Shown piece after piece: positions 7,134 to 14,473 of a DNA stretch of 25,197 nucleotides. Below the pieces are notes generated by a model. That model searched no databases. It saw only the letters and a list, made by a program, of their open reading frames with translations, and had not been told where the DNA came from. The stretch spans positions 1-25,197 of the forward strand of contig JBEDUR010000061.1 of assembly GCA_040414865.1 (NCBI GenBank), in the 5' to 3' direction. This DNA comes from Palsa-461 sp040414865. GTDB lineage: Bacteria; Actinomycetota; Acidimicrobiia; Acidimicrobiales; RAAP-2. Position numbers and translations under genes: made by a program. The stretch's first letter is position 1; every line of letters starts with the position of its first letter.

Positions 7134-8240
7134 ATGTTGCGACCCACGCCCAAGGCGTTTGCAAACACAGCCTCGGTCCACAAACATCGCAGCGTGAAAC
7201 CGGCAGGACAGTCAGGTCCGGTGCAGCTCCGCGACGTTGCGGCCGCCGCCGGGGTCTCGATCTCGACCGCCTCGCGGGTGCTGACCGGCTCGGGGCGCTG
7301 CTCGACCGCGGCCAGGATCGCCGTGGAGGAAGCGGCCCGGCGGCTCGGTTATCAGCCAAACAAGATCGCCCGGGCTCTGCGGGCCCGGAACACCGGAAGC
7401 GTCGGGATGATCGTCCCCTGGCTCCGGAACCCCTTCTACGCCGAGCTCGTCGAGGCCGTCGATGTGTTCTTGGAGCAGGTCGGGCTCGACCTCGTCCTGG
7501 CCGACGCTCGCGGGCTCTGGGAAGACGAGGCCCGGCGACTCCTGTCCCTCGTGTCCCGGCGCGTAGACGGGCTCATCGTGGTGCCGACCGACGAGCAGGC
7601 CTCGAGTCAGGCCCTCCTGGAGGCGAGCCGTTCGATCCCGGTCGTCCAGCTCGCTTACCAGACCACGCTCAACACCGACTACGTCGGGATCGACAACGAG
7701 CTCGGCATCAACCTGGTGCTCGACCATCTGGTCGAGCTGGGGGCCGAGAGTGTCCGGTTCGTCTCCTCGCACATCTCCAGCTCGGCCGGTCGGATTCGCC
7801 TGGAAGCCTTCTGGCAGGGGACCGAGGAACGCTCGTTGTGGCGGGAGGAGCCCATTCTCGGCCGGTTCACCGCCAACTTCGGTCGCCAGGCGGTGCGACG
7901 GATCCTCAAAGAGGGCACGATGCCCGACGCCATCGTGTGCGCCTCCGACGTGGTGGCCCTGGGGTTGATCGGCGAGCTCCGAGCCGAGGGCGTCTCGGTG
8001 CCCGATGACGTCATGGTCACCGGGTTCGACGACGTCGTGTTCGCCGAGCTTTGCGACCCGCCCCTCACCACCATCCACCAACCCAGGCGACGGCTCGCCG
8101 ACGCCACCGTCTCGGCTCTCGTCGCCCGCATCGGCGGGGAACGGGGACCGACGCGACGAGTCGAGGTCCACCCCCATCTCGTGGTCCGTCGCTCTTCGCT
8201 CGCTGATCGCCGGGCGCTGGCCACCTCCAACCCGGTCTGA
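7134..8240 (+). CDS. LacI-family transcriptional regulator
   Basis: A 368-residue LacI/GalR-type regulator. The helix-turn-helix VQLRDVAAAAGVSISTASRVL (residues 30-50) and the hinge helix NKIARALRARNTGSVGMIVP are clear. The periplasmic-binding-like effector domain follows, with the usual GFDD segment (VTGFDDVVFAELCDPPLTT). ATG at 7134 is preceded by AGGAGG at 7122-7127. This start leaves about 29 residues before the HTH, longer than usual, and in-frame GTG codons at 7194 and 7218 are alternatives. No sugar transporter or sugar-catabolic gene is adjacent, so the effector is unknown. The divergent nitroreductase is the obvious candidate target. Confidence 0.93.
   Translation: MLRPTPKAFANTASVHKHRSVKPAGQSGPVQLRDVAAAAGVSISTASRVLTGSGRCSTAARIAVEEAARRLGYQPNKIARALRARNTGSVGMIVPWLRNPFYAELVEAVDVFLEQVGLDLVLADARGLWEDEARRLLSLVSRRVDGLIVVPTDEQASSQALLEASRSIPVVQLAYQTTLNTDYVGIDNELGINLVLDHLVELGAESVRFVSSHISSSAGRIRLEAFWQGTEERSLWREEPILGRFTANFGRQAVRRILKEGTMPDAIVCASDVVALGLIGELRAEGVSVPDDVMVTGFDDVVFAELCDPPLTTIHQPRRRLADATVSALVARIGGERGPTRRVEVHPHLVVRRSSLADRRALATSNPV
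7157..7166. promoter_or_regulatory. Palindrome GTTTGCAAAC, candidate LacI-type operator
   Basis: A perfect 10-bp palindrome lies 23 bases into the annotated LacI-family gene, or in its leader if a downstream GTG is the true start. LacI-family operators are palindromes of this kind of size, but usually with a central CG, whereas this one has a central GC. Function is inferred from position only. Confidence 0.35.
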
Positions 8241-8248
8241 GGCGCCGG

Positions 8249-8671
8249 TCAGTCGCGCGCTGGCAGCGCGACGTTCTGGAGGCGCAGGCGGCCCTGGGCG
8301 AGAAGCTTTCCGGTCTGCTGATCGGTGAGGTCGACCTGCCACAGCTGCTGCGTGCGCCCTTGGAGGACGGGCACGGCGACGACGTCGACCCGCCCGGCCG
8401 AGATCGGCCGGAGGAAGTCGGTCGAGTTGTGGGTGCCCACCGCGAACTGGTCCCGGTCGGAAACCGCCTCCGAGGCGCCAAGGGACGCGGCCGTCTCGAC
8501 GACCGTGGTAAAGACCCCGCCGTGGGCCACTCCCCAAGGGGTGTGATGGTCGGTGGTGACGACGAGGTGCCCACGCACCAAGGACCCGGTCAGTTCCTCG
8601 ATCTCGAAGCCCAGGGAACGAAGCCAGGCGCCGCCCTCGGTCGGCACGGCGGCCGGGGCCGTCGGGGTCAC
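8249..8671 (-). CDS. PaaI-type hotdog thioesterase
   Basis: A 140-residue hotdog-fold protein of the PaaI/YbgC-like acyl-CoA thioesterase group. The core is the TPWGVAHGGVFTTVVETAASLGAS helix region, with the His-Gly-Gly turn and an acidic residue (Glu of VVETA) in the catalytic position. HNSTDFLRPI then corresponds to the strand that contacts CoA in PaaI-like enzymes. The GTG start at 8669-8671 overlaps the TGA of the upstream HxlR gene by four bases (GTGA), so the two are translationally coupled. It probably hydrolyses a small or aromatic acyl-CoA in the cytoplasm. Its link with an HxlR sensor suggests inducible expression. Confidence 0.9.
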   Translation of the reverse strand: MTPTAPAAVPTEGGAWLRSLGFEIEELTGSLVRGHLVVTTDHHTPWGVAHGGVFTTVVETAASLGASEAVSDRDQFAVGTHNSTDFLRPISAGRVDVVAVPVLQGRTQQLWQVDLTDQQTGKLLAQGRLRLQNVALPARD

Positions 8672-9144
8672 CGGCCGGGACCGGTGGAGGCCGCGGCGGC
8701 TGCCGGGTCGCCCCGCGACACCAGCACGTCGCGAGGCCCGAGCGGCGCGTGGCAGCGAGTGCAGACCCGTCGGTCGTCGACCGTCCCGCCGCAACCCCGG
8801 TGGACAACGACCACCGGCGGCGGGCCGTCGGTGGCGTGGCGGTCCCCCCACCACATGAGGGCCATGAGCGCCGGCCACAGGTCGCTCCCCTTATCCGTGA
8901 GCCGGTACTCGTCACGGGCCGGGGCATCTTGGTAGCGCTCCTTTCGGAGCAGCCCGTCGGCCACCAAGCGGCCGAGCCGATCACTCAGTACGGTTCGAGC
9001 GATGCCGAGGCGGCGGTGGAAGTCCTCGAATCGCCGGGTCCCGAAAAACGCCTCCCGGATGATCAGCATCGTCCAGCGATCCCCAACAATCTCCAGGGTG
9101 CTGGCGATCGAGCACTGCTCCCACGGGTAGCGACGGGGAAGCAC
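8668..9144 (-). CDS. HxlR-family transcriptional regulator with C-terminal zinc-ribbon-like tail
   Basis: A 158-residue winged-helix regulator. The N-terminal YPWEQCSIASTLEIVGDRWTMLIIREAFFG matches the HxlR signature, including Cys11 at the position of the redox-active Cys of HypR/YodB-like members. The winged helix follows with RRFEDFHRRLGIARTVLSDRL. The C-terminal part carries HRGCGG and VCTRCHAPL, three Cys plus His in a zinc-ribbon-like arrangement found in longer actinobacterial HxlR proteins. GTG at 9144 was chosen because it gives the standard family start LPRRYP. An upstream ATG at 9177 would add 11 residues. It is divergent from the phosphoribosyltransferase across a perfect inverted repeat, and its stop overlaps the thioesterase start. 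Confidence 0.9.
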   Translation of the reverse strand: MLPRRYPWEQCSIASTLEIVGDRWTMLIIREAFFGTRRFEDFHRRLGIARTVLSDRLGRLVADGLLRKERYQDAPARDEYRLTDKGSDLWPALMALMWWGDRHATDGPPPVVVVHRGCGGTVDDRRVCTRCHAPLGPRDVLVSRGDPAAAAASTGPGR

Positions 9145-9159
9145 GAGACCACCGTATCG

Positions 9160-9184
9160 CCTCAGTAGTGTGACCATACTGAGG
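9160..9184. promoter_or_regulatory. Inverted repeat between HxlR and phosphoribosyltransferase genes, candidate HxlR operator
   Basis: CCTCAGTA (9160-9167) and TACTGAGG (9177-9184) are perfect 8-bp arms around a 9-base spacer, centred in the 48-base gap between the divergent starts at 9144 and 9193. TAGTGT at 9166-9171 could be a -10 for the plus-strand gene and would be covered by a bound regulator. HxlR proteins bind inverted repeats of this size as dimers. The identity of the binding protein is inferred. Confidence 0.6.
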
Positions 9185-9192
9185 GGGAATCC

Positions 9193-9828
9193 ATGCTCTA
9201 CCGTGACCGGGCCGAGGCAGGCCGGCGCCTGGGGGAGGCGCTCAGCCACTTGAAGCCCGAGCAGCCGGTGGTCCTCGGGCTCCCCCGAGGCGGGGTTGCC
9301 GTTGGCTTCGAGGTGGCGGCGGCGCTCGGTGCGCCCCTCGACGTCCTGCTGGTCCGCAAGGTGGGCGTGCCGTTCCAGCCCGAGCTGGCCATGGGGGCCC
9401 TCGGGGAGGGTGGGGTGGTGGTCGTGAACGAGGACGTGGTGCGATCCACTGGCCTCGGCCCGGCAGAGTTCGCCGCTGTGCAAAAGGCCGAGCAAGCCGA
9501 ACTCGACCGCCGAGCGGCCTTGTACCGGGCCGGGCGCCCGCCGGTGCCTCTGATGGGCCGGGTGGCCGTCATCGTCGACGACGGCGTTGCCACGGGATCC
9601 ACCGCCCGGGCGGCGTGTCGGGTGGCCCGAGCCGCCGGGGCGAGCCGGGTCGTGCTGGCTGTGCCGGTCGGCCCATCCCGAGTGGGCAGCGCCTTCACGG
9701 GGGTGGCCGACGAGGTGGTCTGCCTGGCTCGCCCGGCTGGCTTCCTCGCCATCGGCGAGGCATACCTCGACTTCTCCCCCACCACCGACGACCAGGTAGT
9801 CGAGCTCTTGGCACGGGCCGCCGTCTGA
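9193..9828 (+). CDS. Phosphoribosyltransferase family protein
   Basis: A 211-residue type I phosphoribosyltransferase-fold protein. The PRPP loop is AVIVDDGVATGSTARA (about 125-140). The N-terminal LGLPRGGVAVGFEVA and RKVGVPFQPELAMGAL are characteristic of the actinobacterial family often found alone or fused to a dienelactone hydrolase-like domain. Its natural base substrate is not established. ATG at 9193 is preceded by GAGGGGGA immediately after the inverted repeat. Divergence from the HxlR gene suggests shared control. It is followed by the AdaA-AlkA gene in the same orientation. Confidence 0.92.
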   Translation: MLYRDRAEAGRRLGEALSHLKPEQPVVLGLPRGGVAVGFEVAAALGAPLDVLLVRKVGVPFQPELAMGALGEGGVVVVNEDVVRSTGLGPAEFAAVQKAEQAELDRRAALYRAGRPPVPLMGRVAVIVDDGVATGSTARAACRVARAAGASRVVLAVPVGPSRVGSAFTGVADEVVCLARPAGFLAIGEAYLDFSPTTDDQVVELLARAAV

Positions 9829-9832
9829 GCAC

Positions 9833-9904
9833 ATGAGTGCTACGGACGCCTGTCCGTATCTGTCCAGCGATCAAGCTCCGCATCGGCCATCATCGAAGCC
9901 ATGA
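9833..9904 (+). pseudogene. Possible out-of-frame first exon-like part of the AdaA domain
   Basis: A short frame from ATG 9833 encodes DACPYLSSD, which resembles the family start D-x-C-Y-R-A-x-x-S-x-D of AdaA. It ends at TGA 9902-9904, overlapping the annotated ATG 9901 in another frame. The ATG lies four bases after the phosphoribosyltransferase stop. Either a frameshift truncated the gene, or the shorter start at 9901 is used. I favour a real lesion or a sequencing error but cannot decide. Confidence 0.35.
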
Positions 9905-11325
9905 GCGGATTCTCGGCCGTAGTCACCACTGGCATCTACTGCCGGCCCGACTGCGGCGGGCGGCCTCACCCGGGCAACGTGCGCCCCTTCGCCCTGGCCG
10001 CCGCGGCCGAAGCGGCCGGCTACCGCGCCTGCCTGCGTTGTCGGCCATACCGCACCGACCCCCCGCTCAGCCCGGATGCCCCGGAGCTGGTCTGCCGGGC
10101 CGTGCAATTGGTCGTCGAGGGCCTCCTCGACGAGCACACCGAGGAGGAGCTCGGCGCCCGCCTCGGGGTCTCGACCCGGCACCTCCGCCGGCTGTTCGAG
10201 GTCCACCTCGGGGTCACCCCGGACCAGCTGGCCCGCTCTCGCCGGGCACACTTCGCGCGCCGGTTGCTCGATGACACCGACCTCAGCGTTGCTGAGGTCG
10301 CGTTCGCCTCGGGGTTCGGCAGCATCCGGCAGTTCAACCGGATCTGTCGGGAGGTCTTCCGGGCCACGCCGCTCGAGCTGCGGGCTCGCCGCCGGGTACG
10401 GGACCGGCTGGTTGCCGACGGCGGGCTGGCCCTGCGCCTGCCCTTCTCGGGCTCACTCGACTGGGAGGCCATGCTCGGGTACTTGGCGGCGCGGGTGATC
10501 CCCGGGGTCGAGCGCGTCGAGGCCGGCACCTACCGGCGCACAGTTGTTGTCGACGGGGACCCTGGGGTCCTCGAAGTGTCGTTGGGGGGTCCGGATCACC
10601 TGCTCCTCGTAGCCCACCTACCTCACTGGGAAGGCCTGATCCACCTGGTCCAGCGGGTTCGACGGATGTTCGGCCTGGACATCGACCTCACCCCGGCCAT
10701 CGAGCAACTCGGGGCCTGCCCAACATTGGGCCCCCTGGTGGCCGCGTCCCCCGGCCTGCGGCCGCCGGGGACGTGGGACCCCTTCGAGACGTTGGTCCGG
10801 ACGATCTGCGGGCAGCGGATCAGCGTCGCGGCCGCCGGGACCGTCCTCACCCGGATCGTGGAGCGCCACGGGTCGACCGTTGCCGGCCTCGGGGCCTTGG
10901 GTCTTTGGCGGACCTTCCCCACCGCCGACGAGCTGGCGGGAGCGGACCTCGGCGGCCTCGGGCTCACCGCTGCCCGGGAGGACGCGCTCGGTTCCTTGGC
11001 CCGGGCGCTGGCCGAGGGCCAGCTCAGCCTGGCTCGGACCCAGCCCCTGTCCGACCTGGTCCGCACCCTGACCGCCCGCCCAGGCATCGGCCCCTGGAGC
11101 GCGCAGTACCTCGCCCTGCGCATCGGGCACCTCGACGCCTTTCCAGCCGAGGATCTCGGTCTGCGCCGAGCGTTCGAAGCGATCTGGTCGCGGCCGGTAT
11201 CGGCCGCCGAGCTGGCCTGCGCCGCTGAGGCCTGGCGCCCCTGGCGGGCCGTCGCGGCCACCCATCTGTGGCTCTCCCAGCGGTGCCCCCTTCCCCGACT
11301 GGCATCGCCGAAACCCCTTTCCTAG
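9901..11325 (+). CDS. AdaA-AlkA fusion: methyl-acceptor regulator and 3-methyladenine DNA glycosylase
   Basis: A 474-residue repair/regulator protein. Residues 1-50 are an Ada-type zinc domain with all four ligand Cys: C14 (methyl acceptor, IYCRP), C18, C44 and C47. Residues about 65-165 are an AraC-type HTH. About 175-265 is the AlkA N-terminal domain. About 285-465 is the HhH-GPD glycosylase with RPGIGPWSAQYLALR and Asp418 in AEDLGLR as the catalytic Asp. Methyl-phosphotriester repair at C14 would activate transcription, and the glycosylase removes 3-alkylpurines. The N-terminus is about 20 residues shorter than the family. The missing part may be encoded out of frame upstream, reported separately. 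It follows the phosphoribosyltransferase gene by about 70 bases. Confidence 0.93.
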   Translation: MSGFSAVVTTGIYCRPDCGGRPHPGNVRPFALAAAAEAAGYRACLRCRPYRTDPPLSPDAPELVCRAVQLVVEGLLDEHTEEELGARLGVSTRHLRRLFEVHLGVTPDQLARSRRAHFARRLLDDTDLSVAEVAFASGFGSIRQFNRICREVFRATPLELRARRRVRDRLVADGGLALRLPFSGSLDWEAMLGYLAARVIPGVERVEAGTYRRTVVVDGDPGVLEVSLGGPDHLLLVAHLPHWEGLIHLVQRVRRMFGLDIDLTPAIEQLGACPTLGPLVAASPGLRPPGTWDPFETLVRTICGQRISVAAAGTVLTRIVERHGSTVAGLGALGLWRTFPTADELAGADLGGLGLTAAREDALGSLARALAEGQLSLARTQPLSDLVRTLTARPGIGPWSAQYLALRIGHLDAFPAEDLGLRRAFEAIWSRPVSAAELACAAEAWRPWRAVAATHLWLSQRCPLPRLASPKPLS

Positions 11326-11432
11326 GGTGCAACGGTGCCGCTTATGGCACTCGGACCCTCTCCTTTTCTTCCAGCGAGCGAGTTGCCCGCAATCCCCGGA
11401 ATGCTGCGCCTGAGGCACCCGCGGCGTCGGCC

Positions 11433-12365
11433 GTGAACGGGACGGCTGTCGCGGTGGTGGCGGGGTCGCCGGGACCCCTCCTTTACGCGTTCACCCTCGG
11501 CCTGATCGCGGCGGTGAACCCTTGCGGCTTCCCACTGCTCCCCGCATACCTCTCCTTTTTCGTCGGGGACGCGACGGATACGCGCCAGCGACGGAGCCTG
11601 CGTGGCCTGTGGGCCGGGGCCAGCGTGACCGCCGGGTTCCTGCTCGTCTTCGGCTTGTGCGGGATCCTGGTCGAGTCCGGCGTGAATGTGCTGCTTGGTT
11701 GGGTGCCCTGGGTCATGCTTCCAATCGGGGCAGCGATGGCTGGCGTCGGTGTCGCGGCTGCGCTCGGACACCCGCTCAAACTGACGGTGCCGGTGCGCCG
11801 CCGCTCCGCCAGCCGGGGACCGCTGGCCATGGCCAGCTTCGGCGTGGCCTACGCCGTCGCCTCACTTACCTGCGCCCTCCCCCTTTTCCTGGCTGCGGTG
11901 GCCGGATCCTTCGGCCGGCTGGGAGTCACCCGGGGGGTGGGGACAACAGTCGCCTACGCCCTTGGCATGGGACTGTTCCTCATGGTGGCGGGCTTGCTCG
12001 TGGCCAACGTGGGGGTAGCCCCCCTGCGGCGCATCGGTCGCGTGTCCGGCGCAGTCCCCCGGATCGGCGGGGCGGTGCTGGCCTTGGTCGGCACGTACCT
12101 CGTCTTCTATTGGGCCGCCGACCTCATCGACCCGACTGCCTTCCCAGAGCCGATCGGGCTCGTGGAGCACGTTCAAAGCGCGATCAGCACCTGGCTGAGC
12201 GGTTCGCCCCGAGTGATCGGTGTCGTGCTCGGTCTCGTCCTCCTGGTGGTCTTGGGCCTCGCCGCGGCTGGCTGGTCCCGACGGCCGGCCCGGCCTGGCG
12301 ACCCGGCCGGGCAGACCAGCCGACCGGGCTCCCCCAGCCCCGATGAGGTGGTGGTCGGTGGCTGA
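11433..12365 (+). CDS. ccdA: CcdA-type cytochrome c biogenesis/thiol-disulfide transmembrane protein
   Basis: A 310-residue polytopic protein of the CcdA/DsbD-beta family, which carries electrons from cytoplasmic thioredoxin across the membrane to external thiol proteins. The redox pair is Cys31 in AAVNPCGFPLLPAYLSFF and Cys147 in SLTCALPLFLAA, one in each of two homologous transmembrane units. Several further hydrophobic helices run to about residue 290, followed by a Pro/Arg-rich tail. GTG at 11433 was chosen: upstream in-frame starts would overlap the AlkA coding region or are not family-like. No strong ribosome site is seen. It overlaps the SCO-thioredoxin fusion gene by eight bases, so the two are translated together. 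The fusion protein is the obvious electron acceptor. Confidence 0.93.
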   Translation: MNGTAVAVVAGSPGPLLYAFTLGLIAAVNPCGFPLLPAYLSFFVGDATDTRQRRSLRGLWAGASVTAGFLLVFGLCGILVESGVNVLLGWVPWVMLPIGAAMAGVGVAAALGHPLKLTVPVRRRSASRGPLAMASFGVAYAVASLTCALPLFLAAVAGSFGRLGVTRGVGTTVAYALGMGLFLMVAGLLVANVGVAPLRRIGRVSGAVPRIGGAVLALVGTYLVFYWAADLIDPTAFPEPIGLVEHVQSAISTWLSGSPRVIGVVLGLVLLVVLGLAAAGWSRRPARPGDPAGQTSRPGSPSPDEVVVGG

Positions 12366-13581
12366 CACCATGGAAGTGGAAAGCCCGGCCGACTCCGGGG
12401 CCCGACGGCCTCGAGGGGGGACCCACCGGCGGCTGTGGTTTGCCGCGCTCGGGGTCGGGCTGGCCGCCATACTCGCCGTCGTCCTTTTCGTGGGAGTCGG
12501 AACCGGCGGCCCGTCGGAAATTGCGCCGGGTATTCCTCCGTCGTCGGCCACGCTGCTCCAGCTCGACGTGTTTCCCCCCAACCAGAGCCCGCCGGCTCCC
12601 GGCTTCACCCTGACCAACCAGCACGGCCGAGCCGTCTCGCTCGCCACGTTCCGGGGGAAGTCGGTGGTCCTGTCGTTCAACGACGACCGTTGCACGGACA
12701 TCTGCACGCTCCTTGCACAAGACGTCGTGGCGGCAGACCGCGACCTCGGGGCGGCGGCGAAGGATGTGGTCTTTCTCTCCGTCAATGCCAATCCGTACTA
12801 TCCGGGCGTCGCCGACGTGTCGTCATGGAGCGACCAGCACGGGCTGGGCCGGCTGGCCAACTGGGAGTTCCTCACCGGGTCGCCGGCGGCCCTGGCCCAA
12901 GTCTGGAAGCACTACGGGGTGGAGGTCGAACTCAACCCGACCACCCGCACCGTGGTCCACTCGACCGAGCTCTACTTCCTCAACCCAAGCGGCGGGCAAC
13001 GGGCCGTCGGCTCGTTCGGAACCGCGTCGGCAGACACCGACGTCTTCGCCCACGCGTTGGCCCAGATGGCCAACGACGATCTCCCCGGCGCCGATCAGGT
13101 GAGTGTGGGCGGGCCGAGCGAGGCGGCTGCGAACCAGAGCACGGCCGCCATCGGGGCCAGGGTGCCGGGCTTCTCCCTGCCACTCCTAGGCCACCCAGCC
13201 GAGAGGTTCGCCTCGAGCGCCTTGCACGGCCGCTACAGCGTGGTGAACTTTTGGTCAAGCACGTGCACCGCGTGCGTACGCGAGACGCCCGCCATCGAGC
13301 AAGCCGACAAGGATCTGGGCGCGCACGTGAACTTCGTGGGTGTCGATGTGGCCGACAACGCTGATCAGGCGGCCCGGTTCGCCCACCGGCTTGGAGTCAC
13401 ATACCCGCTGGTCTCCGACACCTCTGGAGTGGTGGCGGCCGCCTACCAGATTCCCGCCCTCCCCTTCACCGCCATCGTGTCCCCCAGCGGCAATCTGGAG
13501 ACCCTGCACCCCGGGGCGCTCACTACCGAGCAGCTCGAGTACGTGATCGAGAACCTCGACCCAGCCCTGCACGGCCACTGA
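12358..13581 (+). CDS. Membrane-anchored SCO domain and TlpA-type thioredoxin fusion
   Basis: A 407-residue protein with an N-terminal anchor (about 25-48) and two thioredoxin-fold domains outside the membrane. Domain 1 (about 75-240) is SCO1/SenC: the copper motif C-x3-C is Cys112 and Cys116 in DDRCTDIC, and His201 in VVHSTELYFLNPSG matches the third copper ligand. Domain 2 (about 265-405) is TlpA/ResA-like with CTAC (Cys303, Cys306) and a cis-Pro at 369. SCO proteins deliver copper to the CuA site of cytochrome c oxidase, and TlpA-type proteins reduce SCO or CuA Cys. Here both sit on one chain. GTG at 12358 was chosen because GAGG at 12345-12348 is well spaced. ATG 12370 is the alternative. 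Confidence 0.9.
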   Translation: MADTMEVESPADSGARRPRGGTHRRLWFAALGVGLAAILAVVLFVGVGTGGPSEIAPGIPPSSATLLQLDVFPPNQSPPAPGFTLTNQHGRAVSLATFRGKSVVLSFNDDRCTDICTLLAQDVVAADRDLGAAAKDVVFLSVNANPYYPGVADVSSWSDQHGLGRLANWEFLTGSPAALAQVWKHYGVEVELNPTTRTVVHSTELYFLNPSGGQRAVGSFGTASADTDVFAHALAQMANDDLPGADQVSVGGPSEAAANQSTAAIGARVPGFSLPLLGHPAERFASSALHGRYSVVNFWSSTCTACVRETPAIEQADKDLGAHVNFVGVDVADNADQAARFAHRLGVTYPLVSDTSGVVAAAYQIPALPFTAIVSPSGNLETLHPGALTTEQLEYVIENLDPALHGH

Positions 13582-13582
13582 A

Positions 13583-14467
13583 ATGCTGGCTGCAGACGCC
13601 GTCTCGCCGGGGATCTCGCTCCACCAGCTCCTGACCGCCTGGCAAACCGAGCCTCTGAGCATCGCCGCGATGGCGATCGAGGTCGCCTTCGGTGCCGCCT
13701 ACGTGCTCGGTGTCCGGAGGCTGGCGCACAAGGGCCGAGCGTGGTCCGGCTGGCGGACGGGATCGTTCCTCGGCGCGATGGTGACCCTGATCATTGCCGT
13801 CCAGTCGGGCCTCGCCTCCTACGACGACTCCAACTTCAGCGCGCACGTCATCCAGCACCTGCTGCTCATGAACTTGGCGCCCATCCTCATCGCCCTGTCG
13901 GCGCCGGTGACCCTGGCCCTGCAGGCCTCGAGACGGGCCACCCAAGAACGGCTCCTTCGGGTCGTGCACCACCCGGTCGTCGCCTTCTTGACCCACCCGC
14001 TGGTGGCGGCGTCGCTCGCCTACCTGACCATGATCGGGTACTTCCTCACCCCCTTCTACGGCTTCTCGCTCGAGCACCCGCTCGTCCACGATCTCAGCCA
14101 CTTGCATTTCTTGGTGTCGGGGTGCCTGTTCTGGTACGTGGTCATCGGCAAGGACCCGTCCCGTTGGCGCCTCTCCTTCCCGGCCCGACTTGGGCTGCTG
14201 GCAACCGGAATACCGGTCACCGCCGTGATCGGGATCGCCCTGAGCCAGGCCCGCACCTCGATCGCTCCGCACTTCCACACCGCGGCCGACACCCGGGCCG
14301 GGGGTTCGATCCTATGGATCCTGGGTGAGCTCACCACGCTGATCGCGATGGGGATCCTCCTCTACCAATGGATGCGCTTCGACGAGCGGGAGCAGGCCCG
14401 GGCCGACCGCCGTGCCGACCAAGCACTCGCCGAGGCCGAGGGAGCGGTGAGCTCCCGGGGGGACTAA
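13583..14467 (+). CDS. ctaG: Caa3-type cytochrome oxidase assembly protein CtaG
   Basis: A 294-residue integral membrane protein of the caa3_CtaG family (distinct from Cox11-type CtaG), implicated in copper insertion into cytochrome oxidase. About six hydrophobic segments are visible. HVIQHLLLMNLAPILIALSAP is the conserved His-rich helix. Further His cluster in HPLVHDLSHLHFLVSG and in APHFHTAADT. The C-terminal tail after about residue 265 is charged and cytoplasmic-looking. ATG 13583 lies one base after the TGA of the SCO-thioredoxin gene (TGAAATG), so termination-reinitiation coupling is likely. It ends 6 bases from a convergent zinc-ribbon gene. No oxidase subunit gene is in this window. 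Confidence 0.93.
   Translation: MLAADAVSPGISLHQLLTAWQTEPLSIAAMAIEVAFGAAYVLGVRRLAHKGRAWSGWRTGSFLGAMVTLIIAVQSGLASYDDSNFSAHVIQHLLLMNLAPILIALSAPVTLALQASRRATQERLLRVVHHPVVAFLTHPLVAASLAYLTMIGYFLTPFYGFSLEHPLVHDLSHLHFLVSGCLFWYVVIGKDPSRWRLSFPARLGLLATGIPVTAVIGIALSQARTSIAPHFHTAADTRAGGSILWILGELTTLIAMGILLYQWMRFDEREQARADRRADQALAEAEGAVSSRGD
14440..14456 (+). terminator. Weak hairpin at the end of ctaG
   Basis: GGGAGC (14440-14445) pairs with GCTCCC (14451-14456) around GGTGA, within the last codons of ctaG. Six base pairs and no T-tract make it only a weak terminator candidate. It is the only obvious hairpin at this tight convergent junction. Confidence 0.25.
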
Positions 14468-14473
14468 CGCGCC

